45,267 nt of DNA from CAYFQH01 sp964345215. GTDB taxonomy: Bacteria; Bacillota; Clostridia; Christensenellales; Aristaeellaceae. The stretch lies in the NCBI GenBank assembly GCA_964345215.1, contig CAYFQH010000012.1:1-45267 (forward strand), given 5' to 3'. Positions 8,594 through 17,078 of the stretch are shown in pieces. A model generated the notes under the pieces. The model searched no databases. It was given only the letters and a program-made list of their open reading frames with translations, and was not told the origin of the DNA. Position numbers and translations under genes: made by a program. Position 1 is the stretch's first letter. Every line of letters begins with the position of its first letter.

Positions 8594-10015
8594 ATGCATA
8601 AAAAAATAATGCTGCCAGAAGGGTTTATACAGCAAATGAAAGAGCTTCTTCCCGAAAAAGAAGTTCTTTCATTTTTACAAAGTTATGAAAAAGAACCGGT
8701 AAAGGGCCTGCGCCTTGAGAATGATAAGCTGCCCTTAGAAAAAGTGGCTCAGGCCCTTTACAGGCAACAGGAGGAGTTTAAACCCATTCCCTGGCAAAAG
8801 GATGCTTATCTTATCCATGAGGATTTCCAGGCGGGCAAAAGCCCTTTACATGAAATGGGTGTTTATTATCTGCAAGAACCTAGCGCCATGATTCCTATAT
8901 CGGTTTTAAACCCGCTTCAGGGAGAGCGAGTGCTGGATCTTTGCGGAGCCCCGGGAGGTAAGAGTACGCAAATTTCCAAAAAAATTGGCGATAGTGGGTG
9001 TTTGGTTGCCAATGAACCTGTTTTAGACAGAGTTAAAGTTCTAGGCCGAAACATTGAGCGAATGAGCTGTATAAACACCGTTGTTACAAACGAGTATCCC
9101 CAGAGGCTAGCAGAAACGTTTCCTATGTTCTTTGACAAAATACTGGTAGATGCCCCTTGCTCCGGCGAAGGTATGTTTCGCAAAAATCCTGAGGCCATGC
9201 TAGAATGGAGCGAAGAGCAAGTATTGCTATGCAGCCGGCGCCAGCGAGAAATATTGAAAGAGGCATATAAAATGCTAAAAGCAGGGGGCCTTTTGTGCTA
9301 CTCTACCTGTACTTTTAATAGAAAAGAAAATGAAGAAGTTATTGAATGGTTTTTACAAGAATATCCGAATTGTTCCCTTGAACCCTTTACCCTTGCCCTC
9401 GATCAGGAAACAAAAGAATGTGAAGGCACCTTTAGAGCCTTTCCTCACCAATTACAGGGGGAAGGACATTTTGTGGCTTTGATTAAAAAGAGAGAAGAGA
9501 ATAAAAATAAACTTCAATCCTTCCAAAGTCTGGAAGGGAGGGTAGACAGAAAGAGAAAGGCAAAGGAAAAGGAAAAGGAAAGAGGTCTTACTACTAAAGA
9601 GGCGGGTAAGCTGTATGAAGATTTTTTCGGCCTTGAAAATCAAATTAAACCGAACAACCTGTTTAAAAACCAGCTGGTTCATCTACCGGATGGACTAATA
9701 GGCAAGTTAAAAGGAGTAAAAGTGCTGCGTATGGGTTTGGTGCTAGGGGAGGTGCGCCAGGGGCGCTTTATACCCAACCACAGCTTTGCCGTTTCCCAAA
9801 GGGTGCCCAAAGGCTTTTTAAGGTTTGAACTTACCCTCAATCAGCTTATCCGGTATTTGTTGGGAGAGGTTTTGCCTTGCCCAGAGGAGATCAGCGGTTG
9901 GGTTTTGCTGACCTATAAACATATTGATGTAGGCTGGGGGAAGGCCTCCCAGGGTATGATTAAAAACCATTATCCAAAGGGCCTGCGTAAAAGCAAAGGT
10001 TTTTTTGAGACGTAA
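8594..10015 (+). CDS. rsmF: RsmF-type 16S rRNA m5C methyltransferase
   Basis: This 473-residue enzyme should methylate cytosine C5 in 16S rRNA using S-adenosylmethionine. The visible motifs are the SAM-binding loop DLCGAPGGKST (115-125), the PCSGEGMFRKNP motif IV (Cys189) and the catalytic STCTF motif VI (Cys239). These are the two cysteines expected of RsmB/RsmF/NOP2 enzymes. After a low-complexity basic linker (RKRKAKEKEKERG, about 320-335), the C-terminal 100 residues match the PUA-like tail of Firmicute RsmF (with SFAVSQRVPKGFLRFEL). It is the last gene of the cdaA transcription unit, with AAGGAGAAGGA upstream, and ends at a strong terminator. The exact target base cannot be read from sequence. 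Confidence 0.88.
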   Translation: MHKKIMLPEGFIQQMKELLPEKEVLSFLQSYEKEPVKGLRLENDKLPLEKVAQALYRQQEEFKPIPWQKDAYLIHEDFQAGKSPLHEMGVYYLQEPSAMIPISVLNPLQGERVLDLCGAPGGKSTQISKKIGDSGCLVANEPVLDRVKVLGRNIERMSCINTVVTNEYPQRLAETFPMFFDKILVDAPCSGEGMFRKNPEAMLEWSEEQVLLCSRRQREILKEAYKMLKAGGLLCYSTCTFNRKENEEVIEWFLQEYPNCSLEPFTLALDQETKECEGTFRAFPHQLQGEGHFVALIKKREENKNKLQSFQSLEGRVDRKRKAKEKEKERGLTTKEAGKLYEDFFGLENQIKPNNLFKNQLVHLPDGLIGKLKGVKVLRMGLVLGEVRQGRFIPNHSFAVSQRVPKGFLRFELTLNQLIRYLLGEVLPCPEEISGWVLLTYKHIDVGWGKASQGMIKNHYPKGLRKSKGFFET

Positions 10016-10044
10016 AAAAGCAGCTACGAAAGTAGCTGCTTTTT
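10015..10044. terminator. Bidirectional intrinsic terminator between rsmF and rpsT
   Basis: AAAAAGCAGCTAC (10015-10027) pairs perfectly with GTAGCTGCTTTTT (10032-10044) around a GAAA tetraloop. The A run on one side and T run on the other let it end both converging genes. Confidence 0.92.
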
Positions 10045-10056
10045 AAATATACTTCA

Positions 10057-10308
10057 TTAGGCAAGGCTTTTTGCCAAATGTGCCTTTTTGCGGTTGGCAG
10101 CATTTTTGTGCATAACGCCTTTAGAAACGGCCTTATCGATCTTGGAGGTGGTTGCACTTAAAAGTTCTGCAGCAGCAGAAGGATTAGCAGCCAGCTCAGC
10201 TTCAAATTTTTTTACGGCGCTTCTAACTCCGCTTTTAACCATACGGTTTTCCAAATTCTTTTTCTCGTTAACTTTTACGCGTTTAATAGAAGATTTAATG
10301 TTAGGCAT
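10057..10308 (-). CDS. rpsT: 30S ribosomal protein S20
   Basis: This 83-residue, very basic, helical protein is S20, which binds 16S rRNA early in 30S assembly. The sequence has the family start MPNIKSSIKRV, the mid part MVKSGVRSAVKKFE and the end KNAANRKKAHLAKSL, and the usual length. The ATG has GGAGGTGAAAG upstream. It is monocistronic here, with its own promoter at 10346-10374 and the shared terminator at 10015-10044. Confidence 0.97.
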   Translation of the reverse strand: MPNIKSSIKRVKVNEKKNLENRMVKSGVRSAVKKFEAELAANPSAAAELLSATTSKIDKAVSKGVMHKNAANRKKAHLAKSLA

Positions 10309-10345
10309 TCTTTCACCTCCAAAATAGTTTAAACAAGCAACGTTG

Positions 10346-10374
10346 ATTGTATCACGTTATTTCAATAAAAGCAA
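10346..10374 (-). promoter_or_regulatory. Promoter of rpsT
   Basis: On the minus strand TTGCTT (-35, 10369-10374) is separated by 17 bases from TACAAT (-10, 10346-10351), which lies 37 bases ahead of the rpsT ATG. The spacing and hexamers fit sigma-A. Confidence 0.7.
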
Positions 10375-10400
10375 ATGTTTTTGGTAACTTTTTATATTTT

Positions 10401-12260
10401 TTATTTGATGTTAATGCGCACTTCTTCAAGATTTAAAGCCAGGGGATTCTCTTGAGTGCTATGCTTTTCAAAGTAAGCCTGCAAGGCGTCGCGCAGGTAT
10501 GTTTTATTAACATACACCAGTTGTTCAACATCACTGGCCATCTCTTGGGTGCTGTCCAGTACATTCAGCATCGTATATCCATCGCCGCCGCCAGCCAAAA
10601 AGCTATTAATAACCACTTTGTATTTTGCTTCAAGGTCAAGGGGACTTCCATCGGCTAGGGTAGCGGCGGTTAAGGTATTCTTCCCTTCCCCCTCATGGAT
10701 GAAATCATAGGTCATGCCTGCAACTTGAGGGAACTTGCCGTTGGTGCTAGCATAGGCAGAAATACCGTTTTCGAGGGCTTTCCAAATCGTTTGCCCGGTT
10801 GTTTCAACCAGCATCATATTATTATCAAAAGGCAAAACGGAGGTTACTTCGCGAATAGACACTTCGCCTTCATCTAGCTTGGCACGGATACCGCCGCCAT
10901 TAATGATGCAAAGAGTAGCGCCATCATCTTTAAAAAAGTCTAAAAGAGAATCTGCAACAAGGTTGGCAATGGGAGAACTCTGGGCTCGAACAAGCTCTGA
11001 AGACCATTCTAAATTATCGTTTAAATAACCAATGGTTACATCAAGGGCTGCATCAACTTGGGCATTATATTCTTCCATTAAGGTTTTTACTGCTTGGTCT
11101 TCTTCATAAGCTTCCGTTAGAAAAATTTGATTATAGCAAAGGCCCAAAACTTTTCCATCATATATGTTAATATTGATTTGGGTTAAGGCTTCGCCGTGTT
11201 TACCTGGGTTGACCAAATATTGGTTTTCGCCTAAAATCGTGGGTCTTCCGGCAATATCGTTGCCCCCGCCAATGGAAATCAGAATATCCTTTTCCTGCTC
11301 TATTAAGTCATCGTTTTTTGAATGGAGGTGGGACAGGGCAATGATTACATCGCAGTTTTCCTCTTCTTTTAGTTGTTTTACCACTTGAGAAGCCTTTTCC
11401 AGGTCCACGTCCCATTCAATGTCAACAGTGTTTGAGTAGAGGGTGGTGGTGCTGCTCTGATCATCGGTGATGCCAAAAACTCCATACTTAAGCCCCTGCG
11501 ATTCAATTACGATATAATCATCAAAGGCATCGGGATAAAGGTCATCTTCGTCATCAGGCTGGCTCTTTTCTTTATATTTAGTATTGGCAGAGAGCATTTT
11601 GTACTCTGCATCCCCCGCAAGGCGCAGGAGGTTATCAAAAGCATAGTCAAAATCGTGATTTCCAAGAACGGTGGCATCAAGGCCCAGAGCATTTAAAGCG
11701 GCGATGGAAACATCTCCGTTTGTTACATTGGCCAGGGTTGTGTTGTAAGGGGAGTCGCCCCCGTCAACATAAATCACGTTCTCATCGCCTAGCTGGGCCT
11801 TTATTTCTTGTAAAAGGCTTTGTATTCTGGCAACGGAACCAATTTGAAAATGACCGTCACTGGAGGTATAAGGCACATAGTTGCCATGAATATCGGAAGT
11901 AGCAAAAACTGCGGTGATTTTAAGCTTATCGCTGATGTCAGATACCACCTGGGTGGCAATGCTATGGGAAATGGGGTCCTCTGCAACCAATTCTTCAGTC
12001 CAAATGCCGTCATCTAGGGCTTTTTGCAAGTGGTCTATTTCTAAATCTGCCCCATAAAGGCCTTTGGCTATGGCAGTTAAAAAAGCTTTAACACTTAAAC
12101 CCTCGCTGGGATTAAAAGAAAGCTGATCGCCTTCTAAATCCATCAGCCCCGCATTGATAACGGCTTCAATTTGGTGACTCTGTTCTATATTTACGGCATC
12201 CTTTGCAGCAGCAATCACATTTTCGCTGGTAATGGCTCCGTTCGTTGCACTATAGCCCAA
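10401..12260 (-). CDS. SLH-like exported 5'-nucleotidase/metallophosphatase, 5' end in a broken frame
   Basis: This is an UshA-type enzyme that should hydrolyse extracellular nucleotides. From the nominal TTG at 12260 there is a degenerate SLH-like region (about residues 25-75, AGLMDLEGDQLSFNPSEGLS). The calcineurin-like domain follows with SDIHGNY (D123 H125), DGGDS (D169), GNHDFD (N201 H202) and the ALSHLHS histidines. The 5'-nucleotidase C-terminal domain has NGGGIRA and FLAGGGDGYTML. The TTG has no ribosome site and the frame stays open upstream to 12350. A proper ATG, ribosome site and signal peptide lie just beyond in another frame (12329-12445). The true gene is therefore probably 10401-12445 with a one-base deletion near 12332-12350, either an assembly error or a real mutation. 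Confidence 0.85.
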   Translation of the reverse strand: MGYSATNGAITSENVIAAAKDAVNIEQSHQIEAVINAGLMDLEGDQLSFNPSEGLSVKAFLTAIAKGLYGADLEIDHLQKALDDGIWTEELVAEDPISHSIATQVVSDISDKLKITAVFATSDIHGNYVPYTSSDGHFQIGSVARIQSLLQEIKAQLGDENVIYVDGGDSPYNTTLANVTNGDVSIAALNALGLDATVLGNHDFDYAFDNLLRLAGDAEYKMLSANTKYKEKSQPDDEDDLYPDAFDDYIVIESQGLKYGVFGITDDQSSTTTLYSNTVDIEWDVDLEKASQVVKQLKEEENCDVIIALSHLHSKNDDLIEQEKDILISIGGGNDIAGRPTILGENQYLVNPGKHGEALTQININIYDGKVLGLCYNQIFLTEAYEEDQAVKTLMEEYNAQVDAALDVTIGYLNDNLEWSSELVRAQSSPIANLVADSLLDFFKDDGATLCIINGGGIRAKLDEGEVSIREVTSVLPFDNNMMLVETTGQTIWKALENGISAYASTNGKFPQVAGMTYDFIHEGEGKNTLTAATLADGSPLDLEAKYKVVINSFLAGGGDGYTMLNVLDSTQEMASDVEQLVYVNKTYLRDALQAYFEKHSTQENPLALNLEEVRINIK

Positions 12261-12328
12261 ATTTTTAGGTGTGGTTTCAAATTCAGGAATAAGGGCAGGA
12301 CGAACATCTGCCAGGGCAAAAAGGTTGT

Positions 12329-12445
12329 CTAATAAAAGGGCGCCTCCTTTCTAAGTAAAAGAGCATCTTCTTCCTGGGCAAAAATGAGGGTAATAGCTCC
12401 TAAAGCCAACATAAAAACTAGAATAAACGAAAGTATTTTTTTCAT
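12329..12445 (-). CDS. Signal-peptide fragment of the 5'-nucleotidase gene
   Basis: This 38-codon frame begins at ATG 12445 with GGAGG upstream. It encodes a textbook signal peptide (MKKILSFILVFMLALGAI, ending near IFAQEED) and then stops at TAG 12329-12331. The nucleotidase frame overlaps it from 12350 down, displaced by one base. The overlap contains AAAGGAGG followed by runs CCC and TTTT, where a lost base is easy to imagine. Adding one base anywhere in 12332-12350 would fuse the two into one exported protein. On its own the fragment has no sensible function. Confidence 0.75.
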   Translation of the reverse strand: MKKILSFILVFMLALGAITLIFAQEEDALLLRKEAPFY

Positions 12446-12474
12446 AGGAAACCTCCATCTGTTTTGATGGCTTG

Positions 12475-12480
12475 ATTATA
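12475..12480 (-). promoter_or_regulatory. Likely -10 box of the nucleotidase gene
   Basis: A perfect TATAAT on the minus strand lies 29 bases before the ATG at 12445. No good -35 is seen at the right distance. The rest of the gap to 12610 is AT-rich and shows nothing else I can name. Confidence 0.45.
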
Positions 12481-12610
12481 CGATATTTCTATTAAAAAAT
12501 AAGTCTTACCCTTTCAAAAAAAAGGAGAACAAAAGACTAAAAATACTTTAAAAACACGTGAATTTTATTGCTCGTAATAAAAACAAAAAATATGGAATAA
12601 GGAGTTGATA

Positions 12611-12640
12611 AAAAAACAGCACCTTGGTGGATGCTGTTTT
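12611..12640 (-). terminator. Intrinsic terminator after the mrfAB-TPR operon
   Basis: On the minus strand AAAACAGCATCC pairs with GGTGCTGTTTT around a short loop and runs into more T. It lies about 40 bases downstream of the TPR gene stop. Confidence 0.8.
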
Positions 12641-12678
12641 ACATAAAATGAAGCACTGATGAGACTTAATATAGACAT

Positions 12679-13386
12679 TTAGTGCTTGTTTTCAAGGCTT
12701 TTAATTTGATCTAGGGAGGCCTGTACTTTTTCCTTAGTGGTGTAGTTTAAGGGGGAGAAGTTGCTACCGGGGATAAGGCTTAGCTTTTCCCTGGCAGCTT
12801 CGTAATTTTGGTCATCAATATCGTACTGGGCCAAAAAATAAAGGCTGTCAATCTGATTTTCTTTTATTTTAAGAGCCCGCTCAAAATAAGGTTTGGCCTT
12901 TTGCTTATCATGATAAAGGCGATAATAGGTTTGCCCCATATTATCTAAAAACACCGGGTCTTCCTCATCATAATCAAGGGCCTCCTGGTTATAGCTAAGG
13001 GCTTTTTCCTTTTCGCCTGCCTCAATATAAACACAACCCAGGGCTCCATAAATATTGCCGCTGGGGGCTCGGTTATGCTGGCGCTCCAGCAACGAAAGGG
13101 CTTTTTTTATATCACCCAGCTTATAAGCGGCAACAGCATAGTGCATGTGAATTTGCTGTTTTTGCTCAGGTGTAACTCCGGGCAGTTTTTCGGCTTTTAC
13201 AAGCAAATTCTTCGCCTTTTCATATTCGTCGGATTTTAAAAGCAATATCGAATAAGACAGAAAAACATTTGGCTGGTTGCAGCCCTTTTGAATGGCTTCT
13301 TCATATAAAACCCTCGCCTGTTCATATTCGCCTTTTTGGTGCTTTGAAAGGGCTTGCCTGCCTTTTAAACCGGCTATAAAACTCAT
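12679..13386 (-). CDS. Tetratricopeptide-repeat protein
   Basis: This 235-residue soluble protein is made almost wholly of TPR units. Recurrent pairs of helices include YEQARVLYEEAIQKGC, EKALSYNQEALDYDEEDP and QKAKPYFERALKIKENQ. TPR proteins scaffold other proteins, and no catalytic part is visible. It lies 28 bases after mrfB, in the same direction, with AAGGAGT upstream of its ATG. It is therefore probably co-transcribed with the MrfA/MrfB repair pair and may bind one of them. MrfB itself ends in TPR-like helices, so this gene may extend that theme, but that is inference. Confidence 0.82.
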   Translation of the reverse strand: MSFIAGLKGRQALSKHQKGEYEQARVLYEEAIQKGCNQPNVFLSYSILLLKSDEYEKAKNLLVKAEKLPGVTPEQKQQIHMHYAVAAYKLGDIKKALSLLERQHNRAPSGNIYGALGCVYIEAGEKEKALSYNQEALDYDEEDPVFLDNMGQTYYRLYHDKQKAKPYFERALKIKENQIDSLYFLAQYDIDDQNYEAAREKLSLIPGSNFSPLNYTTKEKVQASLDQIKSLENKH

Positions 13387-13414
13387 TTTAATACGACTCC
13401 TTTAGTTGAAAATT

Positions 13415-14584
13415 TTAAGGTTTGCTTTGCAAAAAAAGAAGCTTTTCTTTTTTCCTTAATAAACGCATATAACGGTATTGTAAATCATTTTTTTCATCCT
13501 GTACAGCGGTTGGAGAAAAATATAGCAAATCAGATGCCTTTAAAAGGCCCTTTTCAGCATAGTGAAGGGCCAAGTGCATATCTTTTTTTTGATGCTCATA
13601 TATTTTTGATAGTTGAATAAAAGGGCTAAGGCCGCCCTGGTTTTCGGCTATCATTTTTTCATAATGAAAAATGGCCTGGTCAAACTCTTTTTCTCTTTGA
13701 AAACTTTGACCTAAATGGATGTTGGCCGGTCCTTTAAATTTGCCGCTGGCGCTGAGATGATAGCATTGGCGGGCCCGATGGAGCTCCCCTTGTTTTTCAA
13801 GCTGCTTGGCGGTTGAAAAAAGATCTTCAATGAAATTTTGCTGCTGGGGTTGGGTATAAATGCCGTAGAGGGTTTGAAAAAGAAGAAAAAGGGAAGCAAT
13901 ATCCTGGTGGTTATGGTCAAGAATATCCTCTAGAAGATAAAAATTTTTGCTTTTAATAAAGTTGAAATACTGTTGCGGAATTAAGGCCCCGGGCAAATCC
14001 CCCTGGCGGCGGATGGCTAAAATATTTTCTTCCAAGTGTTTAAGGGAACACTGTTTAAGCCGTAGCCGCCAAGTGCGCCTGGAAGGGTACAAAATATCGC
14101 CATGGGGCAGGGTAAGGTCAAGGGGAGACAGTTTATTAATAATCAAGCGGGATTGAAGCAGGGGCAGATCATAGCTTTTTCCGTTAAAAGAAATAATCAT
14201 ATCAAATGCAGAAAAATCATTTAAAAACGTTTCCAACATGTTTTTTTCCTGAAGGTAATCTTCCATTAAATACTGTTTTACAACAAACTGTCCTTGACGA
14301 ACATGGCCGGCACCGATTAAAAAGGCAAGGGTACCTACCCCCCGGGAAAGGCCGGTTGTTTCCGTATCAATAAAGAGAATTTTTTCAAGGTCAACATCAC
14401 CCATTTCGCTTACACCAAGGTAAGAAAAGAACCCTGCAGATATTTGCCTAGGCAGGGCAATTGTTAGAGGATTGTTTTTTTGAATGGTAGTACAGGCAAC
14501 ACGAACAGGGGCCGGCGCAACGATTTGGTCGGGCAGCTCCTTTTTTTCAATGGCATATAGTTTTTTCCGTAAACTCAGGGCCAC
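13415..14584 (-). CDS. mrfB: MrfB (YprB)-like DEDD exonuclease with TPR tail
   Basis: In Bacillus subtilis MrfB is the exonuclease that acts with helicase MrfA in mitomycin C damage repair. This 389-residue homologue has an RNase H-like fold with FIDTETTGLSRG (D73 E75), FNGKSYDLPLL (about 133-143) and HNHQDIASL (D228), the expected acidic residues. The C-terminal half from about residue 245 has TPR-like helices (ARQCYHLSASGK, EFDQAIFHYEKMI, ALHYAEKGLL). It begins at GTG 14584, with GGAGG ten bases upstream, and overlaps the last ten bases of mrfA in another frame, which implies coupled translation. The assignment rests on motifs plus conserved pairing with mrfA. Confidence 0.88.
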   Translation of the reverse strand: MALSLRKKLYAIEKKELPDQIVAPAPVRVACTTIQKNNPLTIALPRQISAGFFSYLGVSEMGDVDLEKILFIDTETTGLSRGVGTLAFLIGAGHVRQGQFVVKQYLMEDYLQEKNMLETFLNDFSAFDMIISFNGKSYDLPLLQSRLIINKLSPLDLTLPHGDILYPSRRTWRLRLKQCSLKHLEENILAIRRQGDLPGALIPQQYFNFIKSKNFYLLEDILDHNHQDIASLFLLFQTLYGIYTQPQQQNFIEDLFSTAKQLEKQGELHRARQCYHLSASGKFKGPANIHLGQSFQREKEFDQAIFHYEKMIAENQGGLSPFIQLSKIYEHQKKDMHLALHYAEKGLLKASDLLYFSPTAVQDEKNDLQYRYMRLLRKKEKLLFLQSKP

Positions 14585-16854
14585 TTAAGCAATTCCTCCA
14601 GTAAAATAAGGGCTGTTTCCTTTCCGTCCTCTCCAATTTCAAGTACCGGGCCAACACAGGAAGGGCAGCCCTTATCGCAGCCGCAATTTTGCACAAGGGA
14701 TTTGGCTTGACTAAGGAGAACCTGATGCATGTGAAAGGCCTTTTCACTAAGGCCAATACCTCCAGGGCTATTGTCGTACAAAAGTAGGGTAGGCTGATCG
14801 GTAAAGGTGCTTTTTACCTGGTAGGAAATGGAAAGATCCCTTGGGGAGCACATGAGGTATAGAGGGGCGACAATACGCAGCAAGTTGGCAATGCCCAGCA
14901 TTCCGTTTTGCAGGGTGTTTTTTGAAAAGTTTTTCATTAAAAAGCCTTCATCCATAGACCACCACATGCCGCAGGTGTGCATGTCTGTTTCCGGCAGCAT
15001 CACCGGGCCATAGCCTAAATTTTCCCGGGTATCCAGCTTCATTTTTTTAAACATTTTAACCAGGGCAGTTACTTTAATTTCGCCCCAGTAGCGGCCTACT
15101 TCCTGGCTGGGTTGTTCTTGCAAAAGCACATCCAACAAGCTAATGCTTACATTTAGGTCAGCATCGGTGTAATAGTCTACATCCACATGGCGAATGAAGG
15201 CCTTATGGGCATCAAAGTCCAGGATTTCAACCTGAAATTGTTTGCCCTCGTGCATGTAGATGGCATTTTCGTGCAGCAGCATGGGGGCGGTAAAGCGGTC
15301 CATTTCACCTACCACCTGGTGGTGAGCCGGGTTTGTAATGTCAATAATAATAAAATTTTCCGTGGTGGCTGAACGCAGGCTAATTTCAGAGGCGGGGAAG
15401 TCTTCCGCCATCCAGTGGTAGCGGCCGTCTACATGGCGGAGAATATGGGATTCCGTTAGGTATTCCAGTAATTCCTCCGTTGTGGATACGTTTGCGAAAA
15501 GCTCGCCTTCGTCAAAGGGCAACTCATAGGCGGCACACTTAAAGTGACTGAGCAAAATATACAGGTTATCAGGCTGAATTAAGGCGTTTTCCGGCGGTTG
15601 CTTGAAAAAATAATCAGGATGGCTGACAATGTACTGGTCAATCGGAGCGGAAGAGGCCACAAATACGGTAATGGATGTATCCTTACGCCGGCCGGCCCGG
15701 CCAGCTTGCTGCCAGGTGCTGGCAATGGTGCCGGGATAGCCGCAGATAACACAGGCATCCAAGGCACCAATGTCAATACCCAGCTCCAGGGCATTGGTTG
15801 ACACCACGGCCTGAATGGCCCCTGCCCGCAGGCCGGCTTCAATGTCGCGCCGTTCCTTAGGCAAGTAACCTCCTCTATAACCGCGCACCTTGCCGGCATT
15901 GCCTAAAGGGTCTCGTAAAAGGTCTTTTAAATAACGGGTTAACACTTCCACAGTCAAGCGGCTTTTGGCAAATACAATGGTTTGTATTTGGTTTTTGATA
16001 AGGTTTGTGGCAATGTTCCTTGTTTCAGAAATACTTCCCTTGCGAATGCCCAGCTGCTGATTAACCACCGGAGGATTATAAAAAATAAAGTGGCGCTTGC
16101 CTGTAGGGGCGCCATTTTGATCAATGGGGGTCACAGATCTGCCAATTAAAGCAGATGCCAGTTCAACCGGGTTTGCAATGGTGGCGCTGCATAAAATAAA
16201 GGTAGGGTTGCTGCCATAAAAAGCACAAATGCGCATTAGCCTTCTAAGCACATTGGCTAGGTTGCTGCCAAAAATACCACGATAGGTGTGTATTTCGTCA
16301 ATAACAATGTATTTTAAATTTTCAAATAGTTTTACCCACTTGGTATGCTGGGGTAAAATACCGCTGTGAAGCATATCCGGGTTGGTTACCACAATGTGCC
16401 CGGCCTGGCGCAGGGCCTTTCTGGTACTGGCCGGGGTATCTCCATCGTAGGTATAAGTTTTAACGTCAATATCGGCCAGCTGAATTAACTCGTATAATTC
16501 GCTGACCTGATCGGCAGACAGGGCCTTTGTAGGAAAAAGATACAGGGCACGGCTTTCAGGGTTATTGATAATAGAGGATAAAACAGGCAGGTTGTAGCAA
16601 AGGGTTTTACCCGAGGCGGTGGGTGTTACAACCACATAATCCTTCTCCTCGCGGGCAGTCTGAAGGCTTTGAACCTGGTGAGTGTACAGCTGGTGGATAC
16701 CCCGCTTTTGAAGGGTGTTTACTAAAAGGGGTGAAAACCACTGGGGATAGGGGGCATACCGGGCCTGGGTAGGCTCAATGGTATGCCAGTGCGATACGTT
16801 ACTCATAAAATGCGAATCGTTTTTCCACGATTGGGCAAGCTGGTCAACGTTCAA
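14575..16854 (-). CDS. mrfA: MrfA (YprA)-like superfamily 2 helicase, TTG start
   Basis: This is a DNA helicase of the MrfA family, which in B. subtilis repairs mitomycin C lesions independently of UvrABC. From the TTG the 759-residue protein has Walker A TPTASGKT (77-84), the DEIH box (186-189), motif VI-like QQAGRAGRR, and a C-terminal DUF1998-type region. That region ends in the zinc-binding cluster CGCDKGCPSC. Its length is close to the roughly 750 residues of the Bacillus enzyme. The longer frame, from ATG 16983, would put the promoter (16888-16916) and the AAAGGAGG site inside the coding sequence and add 43 unrelated hydrophobic residues. I therefore reject it and use TTG 16854. Confidence 0.93.
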   Translation of the reverse strand: MNVDQLAQSWKNDSHFMSNVSHWHTIEPTQARYAPYPQWFSPLLVNTLQKRGIHQLYTHQVQSLQTAREEKDYVVVTPTASGKTLCYNLPVLSSIINNPESRALYLFPTKALSADQVSELYELIQLADIDVKTYTYDGDTPASTRKALRQAGHIVVTNPDMLHSGILPQHTKWVKLFENLKYIVIDEIHTYRGIFGSNLANVLRRLMRICAFYGSNPTFILCSATIANPVELASALIGRSVTPIDQNGAPTGKRHFIFYNPPVVNQQLGIRKGSISETRNIATNLIKNQIQTIVFAKSRLTVEVLTRYLKDLLRDPLGNAGKVRGYRGGYLPKERRDIEAGLRAGAIQAVVSTNALELGIDIGALDACVICGYPGTIASTWQQAGRAGRRKDTSITVFVASSAPIDQYIVSHPDYFFKQPPENALIQPDNLYILLSHFKCAAYELPFDEGELFANVSTTEELLEYLTESHILRHVDGRYHWMAEDFPASEISLRSATTENFIIIDITNPAHHQVVGEMDRFTAPMLLHENAIYMHEGKQFQVEILDFDAHKAFIRHVDVDYYTDADLNVSISLLDVLLQEQPSQEVGRYWGEIKVTALVKMFKKMKLDTRENLGYGPVMLPETDMHTCGMWWSMDEGFLMKNFSKNTLQNGMLGIANLLRIVAPLYLMCSPRDLSISYQVKSTFTDQPTLLLYDNSPGGIGLSEKAFHMHQVLLSQAKSLVQNCGCDKGCPSCVGPVLEIGEDGKETALILLEELLKWP

Positions 16855-16887
16855 AGCAATTCCTCCTTTAGGAACAGTATAGTTTTT

Positions 16888-16916
16888 ATTATAGGCTAAA
16901 GGAGGGGCCTTGTCTA
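16888..16916 (-). promoter_or_regulatory. Promoter of the mrfA-mrfB-TPR operon
   Basis: On the minus strand TAGACA (-35, 16911-16916) is exactly 17 bases from TATAAT (-10, 16888-16893). AAAGGAGG and the TTG start follow within about 33 bases, which fixes the start of mrfA. Confidence 0.82.
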
Positions 16917-16993
16917 TGAAAAACAGGAATAAAAGCAAACAAATATTCCCATAGCTGAAAAAAGGTATCAGATTGCCAGGCACCCCAGATTGC

Positions 16994-17021
16994 TAAAAAC
17001 CCCACACATAAAGCCTGGGGT
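16994..17021 (-). terminator. Terminator of the response-regulator gene
   Basis: On the minus strand ACCCCA pairs with TGGGGT around an 11-base loop and is followed by TTTTT. A second outer pairing, CACCCCAG (16981-16988) with CTGGGGTG (17015-17022), could form an alternative longer hairpin. Confidence 0.65.
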
Positions 17022-17078
17022 GCGTGTAGGCGGCAAGAGGCGTTCAAATAGAAGCACTAGGTTATAAAATTATTAATG

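Noticed and set aside
12329..12350. Programmed -1 frameshift at the nucleotidase signal peptide
   Set aside because: An internal AAAGGAGG is present, but CCC TTT TAT is not a slippery heptamer that lets both tRNAs re-pair, so an indel is simpler. Kept open in the findings.
16855..16983. Longer N-terminus of MrfA from ATG 16983
   Set aside because: It would place a full promoter and the AAAGGAGG site within the coding region and adds hydrophobic residues foreign to the family.
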